DNA from: Variovorax paradoxus
GTDB taxonomy: Bacteria > Pseudomonadota > Gammaproteobacteria > Burkholderiales > Burkholderiaceae_C
Length of the DNA stretch: 64,000 nucleotides
Reading direction: 5' to 3'
Assembly: GCF_018614915.1 (NCBI RefSeq)
Contig: NZ_JAGGNU010000009.1
Coordinates: 117,754-181,753 of the forward strand
Shown here: positions 1 through 10,949 of the stretch, one piece after another
How positions within the stretch are numbered: position 1 is the stretch's first letter
Layout of the letters: each line of letters begins with the position of its first letter
Position numbers and translations under genes: made by a program
Notes under the pieces: generated by a model
Database searches by the model: none
What the model was told of the DNA's origin: nothing
Seen by the model: the letters and a program-made list of their open reading frames with translations, nothing else

Positions 1-2
1 GC

Positions 3-893
3 CACGAGCTCGTCATCGTGACCCAGATCCGCTCCACCGACGTCGGGCGCGACACCATCGTGCGCTCCACCGGCCTGCGCGAATCGGCCATGCTGACCGA
101 AGACGAGAACATCGTCGAGATCAAGTTCGCCGTGCAGTACCGCCTGAGCGATGCGCGTGCCTATCTCTACGAAAGCAAGACCCCGGCCGACACCGTGGTG
201 CAGGTGGCCGAAACGGCGGTGCGCGAAGTGGTCGGCAAGATGAAGATGGACGCGGCGCTGGCCGAGGAGCGCGACCAGATCGCGCCGCGCGTGCGCACGC
301 TGATGCAGACCATCCTCGACCGCTACAAGGTCGGCGTCGAGGTCGTCGGCATCAACCTGCAGCAAGGCGGCGTGCGTCCGCCCGAGCAGGTGCAAGCTTC
401 CTTCGACGATGTGCTCAAGGCCGGCCAGGAACGCGAGCGCACCAAGAACGAGGCGCAGGCCTATGCCAACGACGTGGTGCCGCGCGCCACCGGTACCGCT
501 TCGCGGCTGAAGGAGGAGTCCGAGGCCTACAAGGCGCGGATCATCGCGCAGGCGCAGGGCGATGCGCAGCGCTTCGCCTCGGTGCTCATCGAATACCAGA
601 AGGCGCCCCAGGTCACGCGCGACCGCATGTACACCGACGCCATGCAGCAGATCTACGCCAGCACCACCAAGGTGCTGGTCGACTCCAAGCAGGGCTCGAA
701 CCTGCTGTACCTGCCGCTCGACAAGCTGATGACGCTGTCGGGCCAGAACGCGGCAGGCACCCCGGTCGACGGCGCCAGCCCCAACGTCGCCGGCACTGCG
801 CCGCCGCAGTCGTCGGTGATCCCGGTCGTCCCTCCTTCATCCGGCGAAGCGCGAGCCCGCGACGGCCGCTCGCGCGACCGCGACGTCCGCTGA
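3..893 (+). CDS. hflK: HflK, 5'-truncated by window edge
   Basis: HflK pairs with HflC in the inner membrane to form a large SPFH/band-7 complex that modulates the FtsH protease. Only the last 296 codons are here: the reading frame is open to base 3, so the N-terminal membrane anchor and part of the band-7 domain lie off the window. The visible part starts in the SPFH domain (TQIRSTDVGRD), runs through the charged, Ala/Glu-rich coiled region (KEESEAYKARIIAQAQGDAQ) and ends in a Pro-rich, Arg-rich tail. hflC follows after 11 bp, the standard order. The GTG at 18 is internal, not a start. Confidence 0.95.
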   Translation, partial: HELVIVTQIRSTDVGRDTIVRSTGLRESAMLTEDENIVEIKFAVQYRLSDARAYLYESKTPADTVVQVAETAVREVVGKMKMDAALAEERDQIAPRVRTLMQTILDRYKVGVEVVGINLQQGGVRPPEQVQASFDDVLKAGQERERTKNEAQAYANDVVPRATGTASRLKEESEAYKARIIAQAQGDAQRFASVLIEYQKAPQVTRDRMYTDAMQQIYASTTKVLVDSKQGSNLLYLPLDKLMTLSGQNAAGTPVDGASPNVAGTAPPQSSVIPVVPPSSGEARARDGRSRDRDVR

Positions 894-904
894 GGAAGCA
901 CAGT

Positions 905-1801
905 ATGAACAGAATCGGATTCATCGCATCGTCGATCCTCGTGGTGCTCGCGCTCCTGAGCTCCACGCTCTTCGTCGTCGACCAGCGCCAGTTCGGCGTG
1001 GTCTACGCCCTCGGCCAGATCAAGGAAGTGATCACCGAGCCGGGCCTGAACTTCAAGCTGCCGCCGCCGTTCCAGAACGTGTCGTACATCGACAAGCGCC
1101 TGCTCACGCTGTCCAGCCTCGACCCCGAGCCCATGCTCACGGCCGAGAAGCAGCGCGTGGTGGTCGACTGGTATGTGCGCTGGCGCATCACCAACCCCTC
1201 GGAGTACATCCGCAACGTCGGCCTCGACGAGAACGCCGGCGCCATGCAGCTCAACCGCGTGGTGCGCAACGCCTTCCAGGAAAACGTCAACAAGCGCACC
1301 GTGCGCGACCTGATCTCGGTGCGCCGCGAGGCGCTGATGGCCGACGTGCAGCGCGAGGTGCTGGCCGTAGTGAAGGGCGCCAAGCCATGGGGCGTGGACG
1401 TCATTGACGTGCGGATCACGCGGGTCGACTACGTGGAGGCGATCACCGAATCGGTCTACCGCCGCATGGAGGCCGAGCGCAAGCGCGTCGCCAACGAGCT
1501 GCGCTCGACCGGTTTCGCCGAAGGCGAAAAGATCCGTGCCGATGCCGACCGCCAGCGCGAGGTAATCGTGGCCAACGCCTACCGCGATGCGCAGAAGATC
1601 AAGGGCGAGGGCGATGCCCGTGCCGCTGGGGCGTATGCCGAATCCTTCGGCCGTGATCCGCAGTTCGCGCAGTTCTACCGCAGCCTCGATGCCTACAAGC
1701 AGAGCTTCAACAAGAAGAGCGACGTGATGGTGCTGGACCCCTCGTCGGACTTCTTCCGCGCGATGCAGGGTTCGGGCTCGGCAACCAGCCCCCGCCGCTA
1801 G
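905..1801 (+). CDS. hflC: HflC, protease modulator subunit
   Basis: HflC is the partner of HflK in the periplasm-facing SPFH complex that surrounds and restrains FtsH. The 298-residue product has one N-terminal membrane segment (about residues 5-25, IASSILVVLALLSSTLFVV) followed by the band-7 domain (QFGVVYALGQIKEVI) and the helical region with AEGEKIRADADRQ and YRDAQKIKGEGDARAAG, typical of HflC. Its length matches the family. It lies 11 bp after hflK and 5 bp before the DUF2065 gene, so the three are very likely co-transcribed. Confidence 0.96.
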   Translation: MNRIGFIASSILVVLALLSSTLFVVDQRQFGVVYALGQIKEVITEPGLNFKLPPPFQNVSYIDKRLLTLSSLDPEPMLTAEKQRVVVDWYVRWRITNPSEYIRNVGLDENAGAMQLNRVVRNAFQENVNKRTVRDLISVRREALMADVQREVLAVVKGAKPWGVDVIDVRITRVDYVEAITESVYRRMEAERKRVANELRSTGFAEGEKIRADADRQREVIVANAYRDAQKIKGEGDARAAGAYAESFGRDPQFAQFYRSLDAYKQSFNKKSDVMVLDPSSDFFRAMQGSGSATSPRR

Positions 1802-1806
1802 CGCGC

Positions 1807-1995
1807 GTGAGCGCCGATACCTTCTGGAGCGCCTTGGCGCTCGTGCTGGTGATCGAGGGCATCCTGCCCTTCGTCTCGCCCGGCGGCTGGCGGCGCGGCT
1901 TCGGCCAGCTCATGCAGCTGCGCGACGGCCAGCTGCGCTTCTTCGGCCTCTGCAGCATCCTGCTCGGTCTCGTCCTGCTCTGGATTCTGGGATGA
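1807..1995 (+). CDS. DUF2065 family small membrane protein
   Basis: A 62-residue protein with two predicted membrane segments (about 6-24 and 43-61) joined by a basic loop (GGWRRGFGQLMQLRDGQLR). This is the YjeT/DUF2065 family, which regularly follows hflC and precedes hisZ or purA in beta- and gammaproteobacteria. The function is unknown; an accessory role to HflKC is guessed only from position. The start is a GTG 5 bp after the hflC stop codon; no ATG is available in the correct position. Confidence 0.85.
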   Translation: MSADTFWSALALVLVIEGILPFVSPGGWRRGFGQLMQLRDGQLRFFGLCSILLGLVLLWILG

Positions 1996-2039
1996 GCCGG
2001 GGCCGGTAGAATCCCGGTTTAACCACGCCCCCGATCCCC

Positions 2040-4543
<2,504 letters not shown>

Positions 4544-4569
4544 ACGACACCCCGAGGAGAAGACTTTTC

Positions 4570-5094
4570 ATGTTGACCGAAGACGGCAAACACCTCTACG
4601 TGAGCTACGACGAGTACCACAACCTGATCGAGAAGCTCGCGATCAAGGTGCACCAGTCAGGCTGGGAGTTCGACACCATCCTGTGCCTGGCACGCGGCGG
4701 CATGCGGCCCGGCGACGTGCTCTCGCGCATCTTCGACAAGCCGCTGGCGATCATGTCCACCAGTTCCTACCGCGCCGACGCCGGCACGATCCAGGGCCAC
4801 CTGGACATCGCGCGCTACATCACCACGCCCAAGGGCGAGATCGCCGGCAAGGTGCTGCTGGTCGACGACCTGGCCGATTCGGGCCACACGCTGCATGCGG
4901 TGGTGGAAATGCTCAAGAGCAACTACAAGCCGATCACCGAGCTGCGCAGCGCGGTGCTTTGGACCAAGGCGTTGTCGACCTTCACGCCGGACTACTCGGT
5001 CGAGTACCTGCAGACCAATCCGTGGATTCACCAGCCCTTCGAGGGCTACGATTCGATGGGTGCCGAAAAGCTGCTGGAGAAGTGGTCAGTCTGA
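4570..5094 (+). CDS. purine phosphoribosyltransferase family protein
   Basis: A 174-residue type I phosphoribosyltransferase, of the hypoxanthine or xanthine-guanine kind, likely used in purine salvage. The PRPP-binding loop is clear: VLLVDDLADSGHTLH (about residues 97-111), preceded by the base-side LARGGMRPGD. The ATG at 4570 has the purine-rich GAGGAGAAG about 8 bp upstream and follows purA by 26 bp, so it is probably co-transcribed with purA. The exact base preference cannot be read from sequence. The last 9 bases overlap the convergent VOC gene. Confidence 0.85.
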   Translation: MLTEDGKHLYVSYDEYHNLIEKLAIKVHQSGWEFDTILCLARGGMRPGDVLSRIFDKPLAIMSTSSYRADAGTIQGHLDIARYITTPKGEIAGKVLLVDDLADSGHTLHAVVEMLKSNYKPITELRSAVLWTKALSTFTPDYSVEYLQTNPWIHQPFEGYDSMGAEKLLEKWSV

Positions 5095-5532
5095 CTTGAG
5101 CATCATCGCGGTGTAGCGCCGCTGCATCTCCTCGGGCGATAGCTCCTCGATGCTGTGGCCGATGTTCCATCGATGGCCGAAGGGGTCGCGGAAGGAGCCG
5201 GAACGCTCGCCGTAGAACTGGTCCTGGACCGGAATCTCGAGCGTGGCGCCGGCCTTCACCGCGCGCTCGACGACGGCATCCGCATCGTCCACGTGCAGGT
5301 GGATGGTGACGGCGGTGGCGCCGATCGACTTCGCGCCGAGGATGCCGTACTCCGGAAATTCGTCGCTGAGCATGAGCGTTGCGCCGTCGAAGTCGAGCTC
5401 GGCATGGCCGATGCGGCCGCTGGGCTCGGTCAGCCTGAACTTCTCGCGCGCGCCGAACACTTCGCCGTAGTAGGTGATGGCGGCGGCGGTGTCGTTCACG
5501 CAAAGGTAGGCAAACAGGTCGTGGGTGGCCAT
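5086..5532 (-). CDS. VOC family protein (PhnB/glyoxalase-like)
   Basis: A 148-residue protein of the vicinal-oxygen-chelate superfamily, with paired beta-alpha-beta-beta-beta modules. Family hallmarks are the N-terminal YLCVNDTAAAITYYGEVFG, the GRIGHAELDFDGATLMLSDE strand pair, and the closing SFRDPFGHRWNIGH. Such proteins include bleomycin/fosfomycin resistance-like and PhnB-like members; the substrate cannot be named. AGGAGA lies 5 bp before the ATG at 5532. It is convergent with the phosphoribosyltransferase gene and overlaps it by 9 bp. Confidence 0.85.
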   Translation of the reverse strand: MATHDLFAYLCVNDTAAAITYYGEVFGAREKFRLTEPSGRIGHAELDFDGATLMLSDEFPEYGILGAKSIGATAVTIHLHVDDADAVVERAVKAGATLEIPVQDQFYGERSGSFRDPFGHRWNIGHSIEELSPEEMQRRYTAMMLKSD

Positions 5533-5601
5533 CGGAATCTCCTGTGGGGCTGGTTGCGATTCTGCGCACGCCGGACGTACGCGTCTTGAACGAAATTGAC
5601 C

Positions 5602-6414
5602 TCAGGCGCGCACGTGGTTCGGCGAAGCAGGCGCGGCGCGGGCGTAGGCCTGTGGCGTCATGCCGGTGATCTCGAGGAAGTCACGGTTGAAATGGGGCTG
5701 GTCGCTGTAGCCGGCCTGCAGGGCCAGGTCGACCCAGGGCAGGGCGGACGCATGGCTCCATGACGCCATCACGCGCTGAAGGCGCAGCACCCGTTCCAGG
5801 CGCTTGGGCGGCAGCCCCGCGGCTTCCCTGAAGAGTGCGATGAAACGTCGGTGGCTGTAGCCGCTGGCCTCCACCAGTTCGCGAATGGGGGCACCGCCGC
5901 CCAGCCGGCCCAGGGCCTGGGCGATGGCGGGGTGCATGGCCAGCGGCGGGCGCTGCAGCCGTTCGCTCAGCAAGGCCTCGAACACGTCGAGCTGAGCGTC
6001 CAGGCTGCCGGCCGCATGAACGCGTTCCAGGGCATGCGCAGCCGCCGGGCCCCAGAGCGCGTCGAGCGGCGTGTGCCGCTCCGCCAACGCGTCCGCGGGC
6101 AGGCCGAACAATGCACGCGCCGCGCCGGGCCGCAACTGCGCGCCCACCGATCGGGTGGCGATCGACACGTCGCGCGCGTAGAAGGCCGAACGAGCGCCGC
6201 CCACGATCGCATGGCCCACCGTGTACCCCGTGTCGTCCGCAGCACCGGCGAACAGGCGCAGCGGCGGACCGGAGAGCCGGAACACCAGGTGCATGTCGCC
6301 GGTGGGCAGCACGTGCTCGCGCAGCGCCTGCGAAGAAGCTGCAGCAGGCTCCATGGCCCACATCGTTCGGACATAGGGCCGGAGCCAGGGGCCGGGCGCG
6401 CGCGTCAGCAGCAT
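5602..6414 (-). CDS. AraC family transcriptional regulator
   Basis: A 270-residue regulator with an N-terminal sensing domain (residues 1-150; LPTGDMHLVFRLSG resembles the DUF6597-type domain) and a C-terminal AraC DNA-binding domain with two helix-turn-helix units (IRELVEASGYSHRRFIALF and WVDLALQAGYSDQPHFNRDF). The ATG at 6414 is the first that keeps the sensing domain and no more; the open frame continues far upstream but that part is antisense to the next gene. It is divergent from the PLP lyase gene, 48 bp away, which may be its target. That link is inference. Confidence 0.86.
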   Translation of the reverse strand: MLLTRAPGPWLRPYVRTMWAMEPAAASSQALREHVLPTGDMHLVFRLSGPPLRLFAGAADDTGYTVGHAIVGGARSAFYARDVSIATRSVGAQLRPGAARALFGLPADALAERHTPLDALWGPAAAHALERVHAAGSLDAQLDVFEALLSERLQRPPLAMHPAIAQALGRLGGGAPIRELVEASGYSHRRFIALFREAAGLPPKRLERVLRLQRVMASWSHASALPWVDLALQAGYSDQPHFNRDFLEITGMTPQAYARAAPASPNHVRA

Positions 6415-6462
6415 TGATCCATTGTCCGGTACCCGGCTTTTCGCGTCGACTAGCATGGCGGC

Positions 6463-7656
6463 ATGCGAAAGCCCATCACCGATCTGATCCACCATCCCTA
6501 CGTCCCGCCCGCGAAATTCGCCGCGCCCCAGCCTGGCGTGTTCAAGGCTTCCACCGTGTTCTTCGCCGATGTCGCGGCGATGCGCGCGCGCGACTGGAAG
6601 ACCAAGGCCGGCTACACCTACGGCCTGCACGGCACCCCGACCACCTTCACGCTCGAGGAGCGGCTTTGCGCGCTCGAAGGCGGCACCGAATGCCTGCTCG
6701 CGCCCAGCGGGCTGGCAGCCATCGCGCTGGTGGCCTTCGCCTTCCTGAAGACCGGCGACGAGGTGCTGATCCCCGACAACGCCTACGGCCCCAACAAGGC
6801 GCTGTGCAGCGGTGAGCTGGCCAACTTCGGCATCACCCATCGTCTCTATGACGCGATGAACCCGGCCGATCTCGCGGCCAAGCTGTCGGATCGCACCAAG
6901 CTGGTCTGGGTCGAGGCCGCGGGCTCGGTCACCATGGAATTCCCGGACCTGCCGGCGCTGGTGGGCGCCTGCCGGGCACGCGGCGTGATCACGGCACTCG
7001 ACAACACCTGGGGTGCCGGCCTCGCCTTCGCGCCCTTCGATTTCAACGGCACCGGGCAGGGCGCCGACATCTCGGTGCAGGCGCTCACCAAATACCCGAG
7101 CGGCGGCGGCGACGTGCTGATGGGCAGCGTCATCACGCGCGACGAGCGGCTGCACCGCGCGCTCAAGCTGAGCCACATGCGCATGGGCTTCGGCATCGGC
7201 ATCGGCGATGTCGAGACGCTGCTGCGTTCGCTGCCGAGCATCGCGTTGCGCTATCACGCGCACGACCGCAGCGCGCGCGAACTGGCCACCTGGCTCGATG
7301 GCCGTGCCGAGATCGCGCAGGTGCTGCATCCGGCGCTCGAGGGCTCACCGGGCCATGCGAACTGGCTGCGCTTGTGCGGTGCGAGCGATATGGCGGCCGG
7401 CCTGTTCTCGGTGGTCTTCGATGCCCGCTATAGCGCCGAACAGGTCGATCGATTTTGCGACGGCTTGAAACTGTTTCGACTCGGTTACTCGTGGGGCGGG
7501 CCGATCAGCCTGGTCGTACCCTATGACATCGGCCTCATGCGTGACCCCGGTATTGCGCGCTGGCCGCACAAGGGTACGCTGGTGCGCTTCTCGGTCGGGC
7601 TGGAGGACGTGGACGACCTGCGCGCGGACCTCGAACAGGCCCTCGCGGCCCTCTGA
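6463..7656 (+). CDS. metC: cystathionine beta-lyase (Cys/Met metabolism PLP enzyme)
   Basis: A 397-residue PLP enzyme of the cystathionine lyase/synthase family, expected to split cystathionine to homocysteine, pyruvate and ammonia. Visible motifs are the substrate-side YTYGLHGTPTTFTLEERL, the cofactor-side APSGLAAIALV, ALDNTWGAGLAF with the PLP-nitrogen Asp, and the Schiff-base lysine in QALTKYPSGGGDVLMG. The late RLGYSWGGPISLV is typical of MetC. Family members overlap in activity (beta- versus gamma-lyase), so the gene symbol is moderately certain. An AraC regulator is divergent upstream. Confidence 0.85.
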   Translation: MRKPITDLIHHPYVPPAKFAAPQPGVFKASTVFFADVAAMRARDWKTKAGYTYGLHGTPTTFTLEERLCALEGGTECLLAPSGLAAIALVAFAFLKTGDEVLIPDNAYGPNKALCSGELANFGITHRLYDAMNPADLAAKLSDRTKLVWVEAAGSVTMEFPDLPALVGACRARGVITALDNTWGAGLAFAPFDFNGTGQGADISVQALTKYPSGGGDVLMGSVITRDERLHRALKLSHMRMGFGIGIGDVETLLRSLPSIALRYHAHDRSARELATWLDGRAEIAQVLHPALEGSPGHANWLRLCGASDMAAGLFSVVFDARYSAEQVDRFCDGLKLFRLGYSWGGPISLVVPYDIGLMRDPGIARWPHKGTLVRFSVGLEDVDDLRADLEQALAAL

Positions 7657-7725
7657 ACCGCGCCGGTTATCGCGTACAGTCGGACACGCGCAGTCATCGT
7701 GACTGCCTCGCCTCAAGGAGAAGCA

Positions 7726-7929
7726 GTGGCAACACCAAATTACGGCTACGAGAAGCGCCAGAAGGAGTTGGCCAAGAAAAAGAAGAAGGAAGACAAGCTC
7801 AGAGAAAAGGCCGCCCGCAAGCTGAGTCCCAGCAGCGAAGGCCTGGCCCAGGGCGATCCGGAAACCGACGTGGCTTCGCTGGAACGCGATCCACCCACGA
7901 TCCCGGATCTGCCGACCAAGAACGGCTGA
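7726..7929 (+). CDS. small lysine-rich conserved hypothetical protein
   Basis: A 67-residue hydrophilic protein with a strongly basic, probably helical N-terminal half (a run of six lysines after QKELA, then EDKLREKAARK) and an acidic, Pro-rich tail (DPPTIPDLPTKNG). I recognise no domain. I chose the GTG at 7726 because AAGGAG sits 5 bp upstream; the GTG at 7699 lacks this. A strong bidirectional terminator follows 31 bp after the stop. The highly charged composition could suit nucleic-acid binding, but nothing proves it. Confidence 0.7.
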   Translation: MATPNYGYEKRQKELAKKKKKEDKLREKAARKLSPSSEGLAQGDPETDVASLERDPPTIPDLPTKNG

Positions 7930-7960
7930 GCCGTTTCGGATCCGGATTCACGGCTTCCAC

Positions 7961-7999
7961 AAAAAAGCCGCCGCAGGCCCTGCCTGTGGCGGCTTTTTT
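7961..7999. terminator. bidirectional Rho-independent terminator
   Basis: An 11-bp stem (GCCGCCGCAGG against CCTGTGGCGGC, one G-U pair) with loop CCCTG is flanked by six A on the left and six T on the right. It can therefore end transcripts in both directions. It lies between the plus-strand lysine-rich gene and the minus-strand esterase gene, which converge here. Confidence 0.93.
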
Positions 8000-8007
8000 G
8001 CTTCCGA

Positions 8008-8664
8008 TCACTTGCCGGCGAGCAGCTTGCGCAACGCGGGCCACACGTTGTCCAGCATGCGCGGCTGCGCGGCAGCCGTGGGATGGATGCGGTCGGTCTG
8101 GAACAGCTGCGCCGCATCGGGGCCGTCGGCCACGCCCTTCAGCAGGAAGGGCACCAGCGCGGCCTTGGTGCTGCCCGCCACCTTGGTGAAGAGCGCCTCG
8201 AAGCGCCGCGTGTAGTCGCTGCCGTAGTTGGGCGGCACCTGGATGCCGACGATCACCACCTGGGCGCCGGCGGCCTGCGCCGCCTTGGTCATCTGCATCA
8301 GGTTGTCTTCGGTGCTGGCCAGCGGCAGGCCGCGCAGCGCATCGTTGGCGCCCAGTTCCAGCACCATGTGCGTCGGCTTGTGCTGGGCGAGCAGGCCGGC
8401 GAGCCGGGCACGGCCGCCGGCGGTGGTGTCGCCGCTGATGCTGGCGTTGATCACCGTGGCCGCGATCTTCTGCTCGGCCAGGCGCTTCTCCAGCAGGGGC
8501 ACCCAACCTTCGCCGCGCTTGAGCCCGTACTCGGCGGAAAGCGAGTCGCCGACGACGAGAATCACGGGCTTGTTGCCGGCTGTGGCCTGGGCGTGGGCGC
8601 TCAGCCATGACCCCGTACTGCCGGCCAGCGCTGCGCTCAAGATAAAGTGACGTCGATCCACCAC
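8008..8664 (-). CDS. tesA: arylesterase / TesA-like SGNH hydrolase
   Basis: A 218-residue exported lipolytic enzyme of the SGNH/GDSL type. The signal peptide is DRRHFILSAALAGSTGSWLSAHA. Catalytic blocks are block I VVGDSLSAEYG (nucleophile Ser), block III ELGANDALRG (Gly/Asn oxyanion) and block V DRIHPTAAAQ (Asp and His). The family hydrolyses short acyl esters and thioesters. I chose the GTG at 8664, which has AAAGG 7 bp upstream; an in-frame TTG at 8679 would overlap the start of the next gene. It is divergent from the ABC ATPase gene, as tesA and ybbA are in many proteobacteria. Confidence 0.88.
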   Translation of the reverse strand: MVDRRHFILSAALAGSTGSWLSAHAQATAGNKPVILVVGDSLSAEYGLKRGEGWVPLLEKRLAEQKIAATVINASISGDTTAGGRARLAGLLAQHKPTHMVLELGANDALRGLPLASTEDNLMQMTKAAQAAGAQVVIVGIQVPPNYGSDYTRRFEALFTKVAGSTKAALVPFLLKGVADGPDAAQLFQTDRIHPTAAAQPRMLDNVWPALRKLLAGK

Positions 8665-8678
8665 GAATAAACCTTTCA

Positions 8679-9380
8679 ATGTCCAGCACCCGATCCGAAG
8701 CCATTGTCGCCGTCGAGCATGTTTTCAAGTCTGTCACCGACTCGGCCGGCACGCTGGACATTCTGCAGGACATCGACTTCACGCTGGGCGCCCGCGAGAC
8801 GGCCGCGATCGTCGGTGCCTCGGGCTCCGGCAAGAGCACGCTGCTGTCGATCGTCGCCGGCCTCGACACGCCCACCCGCGGTACCGTGAAGCTGGCCGGC
8901 GAAGACCTGTTCGCGATCGACGAGGACGAGCGCGCCGCGCTGCGTGCCCGCAAGGTCGGCTTCGTGTTCCAGAGCTTTCAGCTGCTCGGCAACCTGAGCG
9001 CGCTCGAGAACGTGATGCTGCCGCTCGAGCTGGCCGACCGCCGCGATGCACGCAAGACCGCGACCGAGATGCTCGGCCGCGTCGGCCTGGGGCAGCGGCT
9101 CGGCCACTACCCCAAGGTGCTCTCGGGCGGCGAACAGCAGCGCGTGGCGCTGGCCCGTGCCTTCGTCGTGCAGCCGGCGCTGCTCTTGGCCGACGAGCCC
9201 ACCGGCAGCCTGGACTTCGCAACCGGCGAGCAGGTGATGCGGCTGATGTTCGACCTCAACCGCGAGCTCGGCACCACGCTCGTGCTCGTGACGCACGACC
9301 GCGGCATCGCGGCGCAATGCGAGCGCCGCATCACGATCGAGGCCGGACGCGTGGTCCCCGGCGACGAGAACGGCGTCTGA
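8679..9380 (+). CDS. ybbA: ABC transporter ATP-binding protein, LolD/YbbA type
   Basis: A 233-residue ABC ATPase. Walker A is [11 protein letters not shown], the Q-loop is VFQSFQLL, the signature [15 protein letters not shown], Walker [13 protein letters not shown], and the switch His LVTHDRG. This is the MacB/LolD/FtsE branch, which normally serves FtsX-like permeases. The tesA-ybbA divergence matches the E. coli arrangement, but the large permease gene (ybbP) that normally follows is absent: rlmB comes next after 33 bp. Its permease partner must be elsewhere or missing. Confidence 0.92.
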   Translation: MSSTRSEAIVAVEHVFKSVTDSAGTLDILQDIDFTLGARETAAIVGASGSGKSTLLSIVAGLDTPTRGTVKLAGEDLFAIDEDERAALRARKVGFVFQSFQLLGNLSALENVMLPLELADRRDARKTATEMLGRVGLGQRLGHYPKVLSGGEQQRVALARAFVVQPALLLADEPTGSLDFATGEQVMRLMFDLNRELGTTLVLVTHDRGIAAQCERRITIEAGRVVPGDENGV

Positions 9381-9413
9381 ACCGCGCGTGGAGCCGGGCT
9401 CGATAATCCCCGG

Positions 9414-10166
9414 ATGTCTTCCCCCAAAGTGATCTTCGGCTTCCATGCCGTCGGCGTGCGCATCAAGACCGCGCCGAAATCGGTGATCGAAGTGCTGTTC
9501 GATGCCAGCCGGCGCGACGCGCGCATGCGCCAGTTCGTCGCCCGTACCCAGGAGGCCGGTGTGCGGCTGGTGGAGGCCGACGGCCTGCGCCTCGCCAAGC
9601 TCAGCGGCAGCCATGGCCACCAGGGCGTGGCCGCGCGCGTGGAGCCGATGGCGCAGACCCATTCGCTCGACGAGCTGCTCGAAGGCCTCGAAGCCGCCGG
9701 CACGGTGCCGCTGCTGCTGGTGCTCGACGGCGTCACCGACCCGCACAACCTGGGCGCCTGCCTGCGCGTGGCCGACGGTGCGGGCGCGCACGCGGTGATC
9801 GCGCCGAAGGACCATGCGGCCGGCATCAACGCCACCGTGGCCAAGGTCGCGAGCGGTGCGGCCGAGACCGTGCCCTACTTCATGGTGACCAACCTGGCGC
9901 GCACCCTGAACGAGCTCAAGGAGCGCAGCATCTGGTGCGTGGGCACCAGCGACGACGCGCCGGGCACGCTCTACCAGAGCGACCTGAAGCGTCCGCTCGC
10001 GCTGGTGCTGGGCGCGGAAGGCGAGGGCATGCGGCAACTCACGCGCAAAACCTGCGACGAGCTGGTGAGCATTCCGATGGCCGGCGCGGTGGAGAGCCTC
10101 AACGTCTCGGTGGCGAGCGGGGTGTGCCTCTACGAGGCGATGCGCCAGCGCAGCCTGGCGGCCTAG
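9414..10166 (+). CDS. rlmB: 23S rRNA (guanosine-2251-2'-O) methyltransferase
   Basis: A 250-residue SpoU-class (SPOUT) RNA methyltransferase. RlmB methylates the ribose of G2251 in the peptidyl-transferase P loop of 23S rRNA. The N-terminal substrate-binding domain (about 1-85) includes [15 protein letters not shown]. The trefoil-knot domain carries motif 1 [21 protein letters not shown], motif 2 [10 protein letters not shown] and motif 3 [18 protein letters not shown] with the invariant Asn. Length fits RlmB. The stop codon overlaps that of the convergent small gene in a shared CTAG. Confidence 0.93.
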   Translation: MSSPKVIFGFHAVGVRIKTAPKSVIEVLFDASRRDARMRQFVARTQEAGVRLVEADGLRLAKLSGSHGHQGVAARVEPMAQTHSLDELLEGLEAAGTVPLLLVLDGVTDPHNLGACLRVADGAGAHAVIAPKDHAAGINATVAKVASGAAETVPYFMVTNLARTLNELKERSIWCVGTSDDAPGTLYQSDLKRPLALVLGAEGEGMRQLTRKTCDELVSIPMAGAVESLNVSVASGVCLYEAMRQRSLAA

Positions 10167-10426
10167 ATGCTGGCAAAACCGGTGTCGCCGGAGTGGTCGC
10201 GCGAATTCCAGTCATCGACCCAGTCCCTGGCCTTGTGCTCCAGCGCTTCGCAGGCCTGCATCTCGTCCGCAAAACGGCCCGACAGCGCGACGCGGCACAG
10301 GTAGGCTCCGTCGCGCCACAGATCGGCGTGTCCGGCCGCCTGGCCGTCGGCGCCCATGACGCTCAGGCAGACGCTGATCTCCCAGCCCGCATGGACGAAG
10401 CGTTTGACCTCGCCGTCTTGATCCAT
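10163..10426 (-). CDS. conserved hypothetical protein, 87 aa
   Basis: An 87-residue soluble protein with no signal peptide or membrane segment. It has a beta-rich first half (VKRFVHAGWEISVCLSVMG) and a helical end (CEALEHKARDWVDDWNSRD). I do not recognise the family. I chose the ATG at 10426 because GAGGAA lies 4-5 bp upstream; the open frame continues to 10507 without a better start. It is convergent with rlmB, sharing a 4-bp CTAG in which both stop codons lie. Confidence 0.65.
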   Translation of the reverse strand: MDQDGEVKRFVHAGWEISVCLSVMGADGQAAGHADLWRDGAYLCRVALSGRFADEMQACEALEHKARDWVDDWNSRDHSGDTGFASI

Positions 10427-10509
10427 GAATTTCCTCGCTCGATTCTGATTTTGTTCGGGCCGACGGCCGGCCCGATCCAGGCGAAAGCTTAATCGCTTCC
10501 GCCACACGC

Positions 10510-10537
10510 GCGCCCGGCGGCCCTCGCCGCCGGGTGC
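10510..10537 (-). terminator. GC-rich stem-loop after the hsp20 operon
   Basis: An 11-bp stem (arms 10510-10520 and 10527-10537, one G-U pair) with loop CCCTCG. It lies just 3' of the second Hsp20 gene on the minus strand. There is no T-tract, so it may act as a weak or Rho-assisted terminator or as a transcript-end stabiliser. Confidence 0.5.
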
Positions 10538-10553
10538 AGCCGCGTCACTGGAC

Positions 10554-10934
10554 TCAGGCTACCTTGACATCGATGCGCCGCGGCTGCGCCTGCGCCACCT
10601 TGGGTATGCGCAGCGTCAGCACGCCCTGCGCAAGCTCTGCCGAGACCTTCTCGGTGTCGAGTTCCTTGCTCAGCGTGAAGACACGGTGGAAGCGTGCGAG
10701 GCCGACCTCCGTGTGACTCGATTGCAGCGCTCCAGGCACAGCCAGGTCGAGCTCCGCATCGATCACGAGGGTATCGGCCTCGACCTGCAGCTGCAGCTTG
10801 TCCTTGGTGACGCCCGGAAGATCGGCGTACAGCGTGATGCCGGTGTCGTCTTCCACCACGTCCACCGGCGGGGTGAGCGCAGCGTCGCCATGGCCCGCCT
10901 TGTCCTTGCGGGAGACAGTGTCAAGCTCGTTCAT
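10554..10934 (-). CDS. Hsp20/alpha-crystallin small heat shock protein (second of pair)
   Basis: A 126-residue ATP-independent holdase chaperone that keeps unfolding proteins soluble during heat stress. The alpha-crystallin domain spans about residues 24-122: VDVVEDDTGITLYADLPGV at its start and the conserved AELAQGVLTLRIPK near its end, with a short Arg-containing tail (QPRRIDVKVA). AAAGGAG precedes the ATG by 8 bp. It follows the first Hsp20 gene by 15 bp, so the two form an operon. Confidence 0.92.
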   Translation of the reverse strand: MNELDTVSRKDKAGHGDAALTPPVDVVEDDTGITLYADLPGVTKDKLQLQVEADTLVIDAELDLAVPGALQSSHTEVGLARFHRVFTLSKELDTEKVSAELAQGVLTLRIPKVAQAQPRRIDVKVA

Positions 10935-10949
10935 GATCGTTGGCTCCTT

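Noticed and set aside
6415..7329. N-terminal extension of the AraC regulator
   Set aside because: The upstream open frame is antisense to metC and adds no domain; the ATG at 6414 gives the normal length.
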